Origin: Amedibacterium intestinale
GTDB taxonomy: Bacteria; Bacillota_I; Bacilli_A; Erysipelotrichales; Erysipelotrichaceae
Reading direction: 5' to 3'
Length of the DNA: 64,000 nt
Assembly: GCF_010537335.1 (NCBI RefSeq)
Contig: NZ_AP019711.1
Location: 1,550,001 to 1,614,000, forward strand
Below are positions 15,056 to 25,826 of this stretch, in pieces; the stretch's first letter is position 1; every line of letters begins with the position of its first letter. The notes under the pieces are model-generated. The model made no database searches and was not told where the DNA came from. It saw nothing but the letters and a program-made list of their open reading frames with translations. The translations under genes and the position numbers were made by a program.

Positions 15056-17431
15056 TTATTCATTTACATGTTCAAATGCCTGTGGAAGAAATGGCTGTGG
15101 TTTTTTATTTCTATATTGATATATAAGTATTGTAAGAATACTGCATACTATAAGAATACCTGCAAACACCATACATTCTGTTGAAAGAGAAGCATTTGAC
15201 ATACTGATTACTTTTCTAAAACCATTTACACTATAGGTGAATGGTACAAATGGATGAATCGTATGGAAAAGTGATGTAGATGTTTCTAATGGATACGTTC
15301 CAGCTGAACCACCTAAATTAATGATCATGTAAATCAAAAGTACAAATTCTCCAATTTTTCCACATGTAATGCTTAATAAGGTAATAAGTGCCATAAATGC
15401 TGCACTTACTAAAACAGCAAACATAAACGTTTCTCCTATATTTTCAGGAGCGAAACCATTGATAAGCATCAAAGATCCAACCATTGCTACTGCAGCTAAT
15501 GTAGAAATAACAAACCATACAGATGCTTTTCCTAACCAATACGTAAATCCATTTTTCGCATCTTCTACATGTTTCATTAAAGGGAACATCAATACAAATG
15601 CCATACATGCAACATATAAAGCAACACTCATCATATAAGGTGCCATCGCATGTCCATTATTTTTCACAACACTAGTTTCCACATGTTTGGTCGTTAATGG
15701 AGCTGACATCATTGTAAATGTATCATCACTTGTTTGAATATTACTTTCTTTTGCCCCATCTTGTAAACCTGTATGAAGGGTTGTAGTTCCTTCTTTTGCC
15801 TCTTTTAATCCATCCCCTAAAGTCATAGAACCATTGGCAAGCAGAGAAGCACCATCTTGTATCAAGTTTGCTCCTTTTGCTAATTCTTTTGAACCATTCG
15901 TTAACGTTTGATTATTCGCTACCAAAGTGGATGTTCCATCAAACAATTGATTCGTTCCCTGGTGAAGCTGTGAAATTCCATCGATTAATACTGGTGTCTT
16001 ATTAGAAAGACTCTTTGTTCCTGCTGCCAGCTGTTTACTTCCCGCATTCAAACGATCATTGTTTTGTGTTATCTGTGCCAATCCATTATTCACTTGTTCA
16101 ACACCTGCTATATAACGATTTAGTCCAGTAACAAGACCTAAGTTTTCATCATTTACTTTGCTATCCAGCTGTGTTAACCCATTTTGCAGTGTTAAAACAC
16201 CTGTACGAAGTCCCTGATCACCAACAGCTGTTTGTAATTGTGCTAAATTTCCATCTAACATTTTTAACATTCCTTCAAAAGAAGGTAAATCACTTTCCAC
16301 ATGAATACCGAATTGTGCCAGTTGTTCTTTTTTTAATCCATTTTCTTTTAATATTTCTGCAAACTTTTTTGTTTCTGCATTACTGTTTAACTCTTCATAT
16401 AAAGCAAGATAACTATCTAAACTTACTTTACCTTTTGATATTTCTTCTGATAGTAAATTAACCCCTTGTACGATTTGTTCATTTCCAGCCACAAGAGATT
16501 TTGTCCCCTCAGATAATGATTTTGTCCCTTCTTTAAGAACTGCATTGTTTTTTACTAATTCCTGCGTACCAGCATAAGCCTGTGATACACCTTCTGTATA
16601 TTGACTTACCCCATTCGCTAATTCACTAGAGCCTTCATCCAATTGTTGAATTCCTTGTGATAATTGTGGAGTAGCTTCCTTTAAAGTAGTTACCCCATCT
16701 TTTAATGTTGTAATACCATCATGCACACTTAATACACCATCAGTATAGTCTTTTAAACCTACTTCTAATGTGTTTGCTCCATCTTTAAAAGTAAGTGAAC
16801 TAGATGCTAGTACATTTAAGTTATCAGAAATCTCTTTGTTTCCATCACTTAACTGATTTACTCCATCCAGTAACTTATGACTGCCATCTGCTGCCTCTTT
16901 TAATCCATTAGAAACAGTTCCTATCTGCTCAAAAATCGTCTTTGCATACGTTTTTGTTACCTGAGAAGATACTTCTTCTTTGATTTGAGAAATCGCAGAA
17001 TCATCCATCTTGGATGCAATATAGTTTGTTCCTGGATTTGTTGTATATTGTAAAACCATATTCTTAGGTTTTTTATCTAATAAAGTAGTCGCATTGGAAG
17101 AAAAATCCTTTGGAATCGTAATGATCATATAATACTTTCCATCTTCCAATCCTTTTTCAGCTTCTTCTTCATCAACGCATTGAAACTTCATTGCATCGCT
17201 GTCTTCTAAATTTTTAACCAAATCATTTCCTACATCCAGCATCTCATTTTCGTAAAAAACTTTTTGATCATGATTTACAACTGCAACTGGAATATCTTTT
17301 GTATTTCCATAAGGATCCCACATAGAACCAAGAAAAATACAAACATATGCACATGGTATGATAAGAATCGCAATCATAACGATTTTTAACCATTTGCTGT
17401 GCAATAACTCCTTCCATTCTTTTTTAATCAT
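15056..17431 (-). CDS. yhgE: YhgE/Pip-family ABC-2-type membrane protein
   Basis: 791 aa. One N-terminal transmembrane helix (about residues 15-35), a long extracytoplasmic region with an N-terminal domain (PVAVVNHDQKVFYENEMLDVGNDLV) and many repeats of the L-x-x-G type (LLDGVNQLSDG, LKDGVTTLKE, LAAGTKSLSN; about 190-560), then five C-terminal membrane helices (about 605-770) of ABC-2 permease type. This is the layout of YhgE/Pip proteins (phage infection protein; related to ESX accessory YueB/EsaA-like proteins). It probably exports or displays a substrate with an unidentified partner. Divergent from an Rrf2 regulator, with tandem palindromes in the shared promoter. Confidence 0.88.
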   Translation of the reverse strand: MIKKEWKELLHSKWLKIVMIAILIIPCAYVCIFLGSMWDPYGNTKDIPVAVVNHDQKVFYENEMLDVGNDLVKNLEDSDAMKFQCVDEEEAEKGLEDGKYYMIITIPKDFSSNATTLLDKKPKNMVLQYTTNPGTNYIASKMDDSAISQIKEEVSSQVTKTYAKTIFEQIGTVSNGLKEAADGSHKLLDGVNQLSDGNKEISDNLNVLASSSLTFKDGANTLEVGLKDYTDGVLSVHDGITTLKDGVTTLKEATPQLSQGIQQLDEGSSELANGVSQYTEGVSQAYAGTQELVKNNAVLKEGTKSLSEGTKSLVAGNEQIVQGVNLLSEEISKGKVSLDSYLALYEELNSNAETKKFAEILKENGLKKEQLAQFGIHVESDLPSFEGMLKMLDGNLAQLQTAVGDQGLRTGVLTLQNGLTQLDSKVNDENLGLVTGLNRYIAGVEQVNNGLAQITQNNDRLNAGSKQLAAGTKSLSNKTPVLIDGISQLHQGTNQLFDGTSTLVANNQTLTNGSKELAKGANLIQDGASLLANGSMTLGDGLKEAKEGTTTLHTGLQDGAKESNIQTSDDTFTMMSAPLTTKHVETSVVKNNGHAMAPYMMSVALYVACMAFVLMFPLMKHVEDAKNGFTYWLGKASVWFVISTLAAVAMVGSLMLINGFAPENIGETFMFAVLVSAAFMALITLLSITCGKIGEFVLLIYMIINLGGSAGTYPLETSTSLFHTIHPFVPFTYSVNGFRKVISMSNASLSTECMVFAGILIVCSILTILIYQYRNKKPQPFLPQAFEHVNE

Positions 17432-17453
17432 AAATAACCTTCTTCCTATTTTA

Positions 17454-17487
17454 TAGATATTAAATATCTATAGATATTAAATATCTA
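17454..17487. promoter_or_regulatory. Two tandem perfect 17-bp palindromes (putative Rrf2 operator)
   Basis: TAGATATTAAATATCTA occurs twice back to back (17454-17470 and 17471-17487), 23 bp upstream of the yhgE start and 93 bp upstream of the Rrf2 gene. Position and symmetry make it a likely operator of the adjacent regulator. Confidence 0.7.
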
Positions 17488-17579
17488 CGAATAATTATAG
17501 TAATATTTGTATGATTGTCAACAATTTTAAACACAAATAGTTCATTATTTGTTAAAATAAAGTTAAAGGGGTAATACGT

Positions 17580-18041
17580 ATGAAAATTAGACATAGTTTT
17601 GAACAAGCTATCTGTATATTATTATTAATAGCATCCAGTGATGGTCCTTTAAAAAGCCACCAGTTAAGTGAAATCTTAAAAGTTTCTGATTCTTATTTAA
17701 AAAAAATAACCAGACAACTTGTTGTATCTGGCTTAATTACTTCAAAAGCTAGTAAACGTGGAGGATTTGTATTAAACAGAGAAACAAAGGATATTTCCTT
17801 TTTAGATATTTTTGATGCCATCGAAGGAAAAGAAAACTTTATTGAAACAACACATTTAATGGATAAAGTATTTGATTCTTCTATAAAAGTCGCAGAAACA
17901 GAAAATGTCTTTATGGAATATTTGAATAACGCAGAAGAACAATATCGTTCAAAACTAAAAGAGATTACATTAGAGCGCATTATTAAAGTAGCACATAAAG
18001 TAGAAAAAGAAACAGTTCATGTTGATAGCGTTTTAAAATAA
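17580..18041 (+). CDS. Rrf2-family transcriptional regulator
   Basis: 153 aa. N-terminal winged helix typical of Rrf2 (RHSFEQAICILLLIA, LKSHQLSEILKVSDSYLKKITRQLVVSGLI, SKRGGFVLNR). The conserved Fe-S cysteines of IscR/NsrR-type members are absent from the expected region (residues 90-110: FIETTHLMDKVFDSSIKVAE), so it probably does not bind a cluster and senses something else, as in CymR- or YwnA-like proteins. Divergent from yhgE and presumably controls it through the tandem palindromes. Confidence 0.88.
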   Translation: MKIRHSFEQAICILLLIASSDGPLKSHQLSEILKVSDSYLKKITRQLVVSGLITSKASKRGGFVLNRETKDISFLDIFDAIEGKENFIETTHLMDKVFDSSIKVAETENVFMEYLNNAEEQYRSKLKEITLERIIKVAHKVEKETVHVDSVLK

Positions 18042-18045
18042 AACA

Positions 18046-18083
18046 CATATTAAAGAAGAGGAAAATCCCTCTTTTTTAATATG
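18046..18083. terminator. Bidirectional terminator between Rrf2 and HAD genes
   Basis: Stem CATATTAAA-GAAGAGG against CCTCTTTTTTAATATG with a short loop; serves both convergent genes. Confidence 0.8.
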
Positions 18084-18089
18084 CGTTTT

Positions 18090-18923
18090 CTACAACAATG
18101 TTTCCAGCATTACCGCAATGCCATCTTCCTCATTTGATAACGTTATTTTATCCGCAATTTTCTTTAAGGAATCCTGTGCATTGTCCATAGCTACTCCAAT
18201 ACCCGCATAGGAAAGCATAGTCGCATCATTATCCCCATCACCAAAGGCAACCATTTCTTCCTGTTGAAATCCCATAGGTTTTAAAACAGAATCCAATGCT
18301 TTGGCTTTATCGATTCCCTTTGCAGTAAACTCAAAATAAAATGGCGCAGTAAACATACAGTTTAAACGTTCTTTAAATGGTTCCATCATATCCTGATAAT
18401 GTTCATTTAAATACTCTGGATCTCCTGCTGTTAAGATTTTATTTAGAGGAAAATCTACAAAAGAAGATAAATCTTCTATTTCACAAAGTTTAAAATTTCC
18501 ACCACGTGCTTCATATTGAATAATATCAATCTTTTCATTTTGATAAGTAATCATACCTTTATATACGTCATTTACAAACAAATAGTTTCCTTTATCAATC
18601 ATAGGATATACCTTAAAGTTTTTCATATGTTCTAAAACTTCCCTAGCATCTTCGATTCGCATTGTCTGATTAAATAAAACTTCCTTTGTTTGACAATCAA
18701 CAACTTTGGAACCATTAAAAGAAACCAATAGTCCATGATGTTTTTCCATTTCCAGCTCTTTCGCCAATCCTATTAAACCACTAACTGGTCTTCCTGAAGC
18801 CAGTACCAGTTTGATTCCCTTGTTTTGTGCTGCAATCAGCATTTCTTTTGTTTTTGGTGTGATTTGCTTTTTACTATTGGTTAAGGTACCATCTACATCC
18901 ATAATAATTACTTTTATCGCCAT
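18090..18923 (-). CDS. Cof-type HAD phosphatase
   Basis: 277 aa. HAD motif I DVDGTLTNSKK at residues 9-19, motif II SGRP near 43, motif III Lys in the cap-to-core return, and motif IV GDGDNDATML near 228. A large C2-type cap marks the Cof subfamily, which dephosphorylates sugar phosphates or cofactors such as FMN and PLP. Single-gene unit with GGAG ribosome site, lying downstream of the terminator of PTS operon 1. One of four Cof-type proteins in the window. Confidence 0.9.
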   Translation of the reverse strand: MAIKVIIMDVDGTLTNSKKQITPKTKEMLIAAQNKGIKLVLASGRPVSGLIGLAKELEMEKHHGLLVSFNGSKVVDCQTKEVLFNQTMRIEDAREVLEHMKNFKVYPMIDKGNYLFVNDVYKGMITYQNEKIDIIQYEARGGNFKLCEIEDLSSFVDFPLNKILTAGDPEYLNEHYQDMMEPFKERLNCMFTAPFYFEFTAKGIDKAKALDSVLKPMGFQQEEMVAFGDGDNDATMLSYAGIGVAMDNAQDSLKKIADKITLSNEEDGIAVMLETLL

Positions 18924-18970
18924 ATTTTTCTCCTATACTACTATTTTTATACTATAACATAATTTTGATT

Positions 18971-19003
18971 AAAAAAAACGTGATAATCGCTACAATTACC
19001 ACG
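18971..19003 (-). terminator. Terminator of PTS operon 1
   Basis: Minus strand: CGTGGTAAT and ATTATCACG (one A-C mismatch) form a stem followed by eight T, 14 bp after the last GH1 gene. Confidence 0.75.
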
Positions 19004-19016
19004 GTATTTTATGATA

Positions 19017-20501
<1,485 letters not shown>

Positions 20502-22895
20502 CTATTTTTCAACAACTTTAAAATCAAACACTCTTTCGTGTAGTATTTCTTTTGTCTTTCCCTTAAATTCAATACGTCCTTTTTCCTGTATTACAGATGA
20601 ATTATCACCTACAAAAATTTCTTGTGGACGATTTTCTATTACAAACTGCTCTAATGCATTGTAGTATCCAAACTGATGTGTATCAAATTCAAATTCAATT
20701 GTTTTTGTTTCTTTAGGATTTAAATATACATTTTTAAATCCTCTAAGTTCTTTAATTGGACGATTTATTGTTGGAGCCATAGAATGTGTATAAACCTGTA
20801 CAACATCACTACCAGCAATCGTACCAGTGTTCGTAATATCTATACTTACTTTAAAACTATCACCAATTTCTACCTCTTTTTCATGTTTTAAATTACTGAT
20901 TTTAAATGTAGTATAGCTTAAGCCATATCCAAATGGATATAATGGCTGCATAACACTAGCATCTGGTTCTTGATGAATGTTCATGTACCCACTTCCTGTT
21001 TTATGACCATAATAAATTGGACATTGCGCACTCATTCTAGGGAATGTAACAGGAAGATGTCCTTGTGGATTAAATGCACCTGATAGAACTTTCGCAACTG
21101 GTTTTCCACCAGATGGTCCAGGATACCAAGCTTCTACGATGGCATTGACTAGTGGCTCTGTTTCACCAAGTGCTAAAGGACGTCCATTAAATAAAACCAA
21201 TACAGATGGTTTATGAATGGAATGAATGGCTTCAACAAGTTCTTGTTGATGGAATGGTAAAGATAAATCTGGATTATTTACACCTTCTCCACTTGTTGCA
21301 TCCTTTCCTTGCCCTGTAACCTCACCTAAAGCAAGAATAACTGCATCGGCATCTTTGGCAACCTCTAAAGCTTTTTCAATACATGCTTTATAATTCTCAG
21401 TATTTAAACTTTCTCCATAACTAACGAATGTAATATCTTTACATTCCTGCTGCAAAGCTTCTGTTAATGACTGCGTACCTAATTCTTCTTTTAAATAGTT
21501 ATCAAAATTTTCCGCAAAAGATTTGGATGGATCTTTATACATTTTTTGCTTCATACTTTCAATATCAAACATTTTTTCCGCAATTTCTTGAAATCCTTCC
21601 ATTTTTACCGCAACAGATGGATCTACACACATTTCCAAAAAAGAACCCATCATAGCTGGATATGCATAACCTCCAAAAAAGGAAGAAAGTTTATTTGCAA
21701 ATGGTCCAATAACTGCAATTTTCTTATACGTATTTTTTAATGGCAAGATACCATCATTTTTTAACAATGTAATTGCTTTTTGTGCAATTTCTTCACTTAA
21801 TTTATCTGCTTTAGGATCATCATATACTTCCTGTGCTTTTTGAGGATCAACATAAGGATTATCCAAAAGTCCCATTTCCTCTCTAAATTGCAGAGTTCTT
21901 AAAACAGCGGCATCTAAATCTTCTTCATTGATACATCCTTTTTTTACACCTTCACTAATATGGTTATACACTGTTGTAAACATTGTATCTGCATCAATAC
22001 CTGCTTTTAATGCAGCAGCTGCCAATTCTTCTCTAGAAGCAAACATTCCCTGTGTTTCAAAGACACGAGGGATAGACATTCCATCACATACTGCAATTCC
22101 ATTAAAACCTAAATCTTCTCTTAATACCTTTTGTGTATATTCCTCATTTACTGACATTGGTCTGCCATCAATTTCACTGTAAGTAACCATTATACTTTGC
22201 ATGTCATTTTCTTTAATAGCCGCAGCGAATGGGGTGGCATATACTTCAAATAATTCTTTCTTTCCTATATTGATCGTAGCACAGTTAATTCCACCTTCGG
22301 ATGCTCCATATCCAACCCAATGTTTTGCTAAAGCTGCACATCTTGAAGTATAATCTTCTCCTTGTATTCCTCTTACTTCTTCACTTGTAAAACGTGCACA
22401 AACAAGTGGATCTTCCCCAAAAGTTTCATCAACTCTACCCCATCTGGCATCACGACTTACATCCGCAACTGGTGACATCATCGCATGAACACCAATAGCC
22501 TTTCCTTCATCCGCAATGACTTTTCCCATTTCATAGGATAATTTTGGTTCAAAACTGCTTGCTAATGCAATAGGAACTGGAAATATCGTTCCTTGTGCCG
22601 CAACCGTTCCAGAAGAACTTTCATTTTGAATAATCGCAGGTAACCCTGTTTTTTCTATCATATATTTTTGTATCGCATTATAACCAGTTGCTGCCTGTAC
22701 AGGTCCTTGTGTAAAACCAGATGCAAATTGTGTCATACGTCCAACACCAAAAGGCATTTCTTTTAATGCTCTCTCCTCTTTAAATTCCCCTTTTTCTAAA
22801 ACTAAAGATGGTATTACACAAGATAATTGTGCTGCTTTTTGTTCTATGCTCATATTTGCTAAAATATCTTTAACTCTTTGACTTGGTTCTTTCAT
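20502..22895 (-). CDS. GH3 beta-glucosidase (BglX-like)
   Basis: 797 aa with no signal peptide, so cytoplasmic. N-terminal barrel with KHWVGYG and the nucleophile Asp in GIAVCDGMS near residue 271; the alpha/beta sandwich domain follows (KIAVIGPFANKLSSFFGGYAYP, VILALGEVTGQGKDATSGEG, VLVLFNGRPLAL), and a C-terminal fibronectin-III-like domain (about 670-770) closes it. Hydrolyses unphosphorylated beta-glucosides or short glucans from the non-reducing end. Its place between two GH1 genes suggests oligosaccharides that escape phosphorylation are also handled. Confidence 0.93.
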   Translation of the reverse strand: MKEPSQRVKDILANMSIEQKAAQLSCVIPSLVLEKGEFKEERALKEMPFGVGRMTQFASGFTQGPVQAATGYNAIQKYMIEKTGLPAIIQNESSSGTVAAQGTIFPVPIALASSFEPKLSYEMGKVIADEGKAIGVHAMMSPVADVSRDARWGRVDETFGEDPLVCARFTSEEVRGIQGEDYTSRCAALAKHWVGYGASEGGINCATINIGKKELFEVYATPFAAAIKENDMQSIMVTYSEIDGRPMSVNEEYTQKVLREDLGFNGIAVCDGMSIPRVFETQGMFASREELAAAALKAGIDADTMFTTVYNHISEGVKKGCINEEDLDAAVLRTLQFREEMGLLDNPYVDPQKAQEVYDDPKADKLSEEIAQKAITLLKNDGILPLKNTYKKIAVIGPFANKLSSFFGGYAYPAMMGSFLEMCVDPSVAVKMEGFQEIAEKMFDIESMKQKMYKDPSKSFAENFDNYLKEELGTQSLTEALQQECKDITFVSYGESLNTENYKACIEKALEVAKDADAVILALGEVTGQGKDATSGEGVNNPDLSLPFHQQELVEAIHSIHKPSVLVLFNGRPLALGETEPLVNAIVEAWYPGPSGGKPVAKVLSGAFNPQGHLPVTFPRMSAQCPIYYGHKTGSGYMNIHQEPDASVMQPLYPFGYGLSYTTFKISNLKHEKEVEIGDSFKVSIDITNTGTIAGSDVVQVYTHSMAPTINRPIKELRGFKNVYLNPKETKTIEFEFDTHQFGYYNALEQFVIENRPQEIFVGDNSSVIQEKGRIEFKGKTKEILHERVFDFKVVEK

Positions 22896-22910
22896 AAGAC
22901 ACCTCCTATA

Positions 22911-24347
22911 TTAATCTAAATCCTCTCCATTTGAGGAAATGACTTTCTTATACCAGTAAAAACTATCTTTTCGATATCGTTTCATTTCGGCTGTTTTTGC
23001 TTTTTCATCATCTTCATCACGATCGACATAAATAAATCCATAACGCTTTGTAATTCCTTCACGTGTGGAAACTAAGTCAACAGCACTCCATGGACAATAC
23101 CCAAAAATATCTGCTCCTTCTTCAATACCTAGCTTCATCTGTTTTATCGTTTCTTTTAAATGTTCAATACGATAAGAATCATGAATAGTACCATCATCTT
23201 CCAAAGTATCCGCTCTACCATAACCATTTTCTGTAATAATAAGTGGTAAATGATAACGATCACTTAAACGTCTTGCAGTTACACGAATACAGTATGGATC
23301 AAAAGAATGTCCATCTTCTCCTTTTGGAAACTTATCATTTTCTACACTTTTACCAACACCAGGTTTATCCATCAATGCTTTTAAATAACTTAAGTCACGA
23401 TTATCTGCACCCTCAAAAATGCCATAATCCATCTCATAAAAATCTAAAACTTCTACTGTATCATTTCCATAACAGTTAAATCCTATAAAATCAGGATGAC
23501 AACTACGTAAAAGTTCCATATCCCCATCTTCAATTTCTAATTTGATATGATGATTTTCAAAATAGGTATTGACACTTTTTGGATAAGTACCAAACACTAA
23601 TGGATCCAAATAAAAATTATTTCTTAAATCATCCATGTTATAAGCAGCTATCTGATCTTTCGGATCACAAGTTTTTGGATAAGCTGTTGTAATATTAGGA
23701 GCTGGTCCAATTTTCGCATGTGGACACATTTCATGACATAAATGAATAGCTTTTGCCTGTACAACGATTTGAATATGTGCCTGATTATACAAATCATTCA
23801 AATCGTTCCTTTTAAATGTTCCCCCCATCATATCTACTGCACCAAAGAAAATCAGCATATTTTGTTCATTATAAGTTAACCAGTAGTTAACATCATCTTT
23901 GAAGTTTTCAAACAATACTTTGCAATAGTTGACGTAAGCATCCATCATACGTCGATCTCTCCAGCTTCCATATTTTTCTTCTAATGCCAAAGGCAAATCA
24001 AAGTGGAAAATTATAACAACAGGTTCAATACCATATTTGTGACATTCTTTAAATACATCTTTGTAAAAGGCAATACCTTCTTTATTAATTTCTCCTTCTC
24101 CTTTTGGTAAAATACGTGACCAGGAAATAGACATACGATATGCTTTAAATCCCATTTCTGCCATTAACGCAATATCTTCTTTGTAATGATGATAAAAATC
24201 AGAAGCATAGTGGAAAGAACAAGTTCCTTTATTCAAAGGTTTTACATCCCAAATGGATAATCCTCTTCCTCCTTCATCATATCCTCCTTCTATTTGTGCA
24301 CTACTAGAACTTGCACCCCATAAAAAATTTTCTGGAAATTTTGCCAT
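22911..24347 (-). CDS. GH1 6-phospho-beta-glucosidase (divergent paralogue, operon 1)
   Basis: 478 aa. FLWGASSSSAQIEGGYDEGG at the start, acid/base Glu in LTYNEQN near residue 160 and nucleophile Glu in ITENGYG near 372; [16 protein letters not shown] retains the phosphate-site Lys and Tyr. It differs from the other GH1 proteins of this region in lacking the N-terminal insertion and in the TYNEQN variant, so its aglycone preference is likely different. Thirteen bp from the GH4 gene upstream. Confidence 0.92.
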   Translation of the reverse strand: MAKFPENFLWGASSSSAQIEGGYDEGGRGLSIWDVKPLNKGTCSFHYASDFYHHYKEDIALMAEMGFKAYRMSISWSRILPKGEGEINKEGIAFYKDVFKECHKYGIEPVVIIFHFDLPLALEEKYGSWRDRRMMDAYVNYCKVLFENFKDDVNYWLTYNEQNMLIFFGAVDMMGGTFKRNDLNDLYNQAHIQIVVQAKAIHLCHEMCPHAKIGPAPNITTAYPKTCDPKDQIAAYNMDDLRNNFYLDPLVFGTYPKSVNTYFENHHIKLEIEDGDMELLRSCHPDFIGFNCYGNDTVEVLDFYEMDYGIFEGADNRDLSYLKALMDKPGVGKSVENDKFPKGEDGHSFDPYCIRVTARRLSDRYHLPLIITENGYGRADTLEDDGTIHDSYRIEHLKETIKQMKLGIEEGADIFGYCPWSAVDLVSTREGITKRYGFIYVDRDEDDEKAKTAEMKRYRKDSFYWYKKVISSNGEDLD

Positions 24348-24359
24348 TGATATTCTCCT

Positions 24360-25757
24360 TTACAATCCTTGCTCTGTAAGCTCTCTTGCAACGTCGTCTT
24401 TGATCGTTACACCTTCTTTTTCTAACTCTTCAATCTTTTTCTTAAATCGTGGTAAATATTTCTTGTGTGCAATCAACAATTCATCTAAAACTCGTTTCGC
24501 TGTTTCTCCTGATGGAATTTGTGGATTCAAAAAGAACGCCTGTAGTGCCATACCATAATCCCCTGTTACAGCAGCTTCTTCTACGCATAATTCCATATTT
24601 TTCATACATTGCAGCCATCCTCTTTCAGCTGGATGTAAAGGTCCAAAAGCAATTGCTTTGGCTCCTGTAGCCCCAACAAAAGAAGAAACTTCAACTGCAC
24701 AATCACTTGGTAAATCAGGAATTGCACCATTATTTCTTGTTGTTACAACAATATGACGATTCGCATTGGAATAAATAGAAGCTATTGTTTCACAAGCTGC
24801 ATCTGAATAATGTGCACCACCACGTTTTGCCAACTGTTCTGGTTTATGATCTAAAGCAGGATCTTTATATAATTCAAACAATTCTTCTTCTGTTTTCTTT
24901 ACCTGCTGTCCTCTTGTACCAACTCCATGATATTCCTCTAAACCATGCTTTAACATTTCTTCTTGTCGATAGTAATAATTGTGATATCCACAAGCCAGCA
25001 TCTTCATCGCATCATATTGTTCTTTAAACAAAGGAAGTTTATGAATGTTTTCAGGTACTCCTGTATCTTTTCCACTATATATCGCATCAATTATATCCTG
25101 AGTTACCTCTTTTCCACATTCATCGTATACTTTATGCCAATGGAAATGATTTAAACCGGCAAATCGATAAGTTAACTGATCTAATGTTTTTCCAATAGTA
25201 GCTGGTTCTGCCATCATAGAAGCTATTGGAACATTGCATAAACCAATTACTTTGTCCCATTTTCCATAACGCATGACAGATTCACTTACCATACCACTTG
25301 GGTTTGTAAAGTTGATAAGCCATGCATTTGGACATAATTCCTTCATATCTTCTACTATAGATAAGATAACAGGAATCGTTCGAAAAGCTTTAAAAATCCC
25401 TCCAGCCCCATTCGTTTCCTGTCCTAACAAACCATAAGAGAATGGAATACGTTCATCTTTAATTCTGGCATTTAATAAACCTACACGAAATTGAGTTGTG
25501 ACAAAATCAGCATCTTTTAATGCTTCTCTTCGATTTAGTGTTAAATACACTTTTACATCATAAGGAGAAGCATCCCACATACGCTGTGCCATCTTTCCTA
25601 CAATTTCTAGTTTTTCTTTTCCATCTTCAATATCTACTAACCATATTTCTTTAATCGGAAGTTCTTCATAACGTTTAATAAAACCTTCCATTAATTCTGG
25701 AGTATAACTGCTACCTCCTCCAATTGTAACAATTTTTATTGGTTTCTTTTCGGACAT
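24360..25757 (-). CDS. licH: GH4 NAD-dependent 6-phospho-beta-glucosidase (LicH/CelF-like)
   Basis: 465 aa from ATG 25757, preceded by AAGGAG; an in-frame ATG at 25805 has no ribosome site. N-terminal Rossmann loop VTIGGGSSYTPEL, DFVTTQFRVG near residue 80, and the metal/redox residues in LCNVPIASM (Cys near 171) and GLNHFHWHK (His near 200). GH4 enzymes cleave phospho-glucosides by NAD+- and Mn-dependent oxidation-elimination. CNVP at the Cys motif suits the CelF/LicH (beta) rather than the maltose-6-phosphate branch. Follows the PTS permease genes, as in lic operons. Confidence 0.88.
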   Translation of the reverse strand: MSEKKPIKIVTIGGGSSYTPELMEGFIKRYEELPIKEIWLVDIEDGKEKLEIVGKMAQRMWDASPYDVKVYLTLNRREALKDADFVTTQFRVGLLNARIKDERIPFSYGLLGQETNGAGGIFKAFRTIPVILSIVEDMKELCPNAWLINFTNPSGMVSESVMRYGKWDKVIGLCNVPIASMMAEPATIGKTLDQLTYRFAGLNHFHWHKVYDECGKEVTQDIIDAIYSGKDTGVPENIHKLPLFKEQYDAMKMLACGYHNYYYRQEEMLKHGLEEYHGVGTRGQQVKKTEEELFELYKDPALDHKPEQLAKRGGAHYSDAACETIASIYSNANRHIVVTTRNNGAIPDLPSDCAVEVSSFVGATGAKAIAFGPLHPAERGWLQCMKNMELCVEEAAVTGDYGMALQAFFLNPQIPSGETAKRVLDELLIAHKKYLPRFKKKIEELEKEGVTIKDDVARELTEQGL

Positions 25758-25826
25758 AAAATTTCTCCTTCTTCTATCTAAAAAAGGAAAGGATTGATAA
25801 ATCAACCCCCTCCTCCGTTTATTTTA

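Noticed and set aside
15240-16800. DNA-level tandem repeat in yhgE
   Set aside because: The repeats are at protein level (LxxG heptad-like) and do not recur as exact DNA units.
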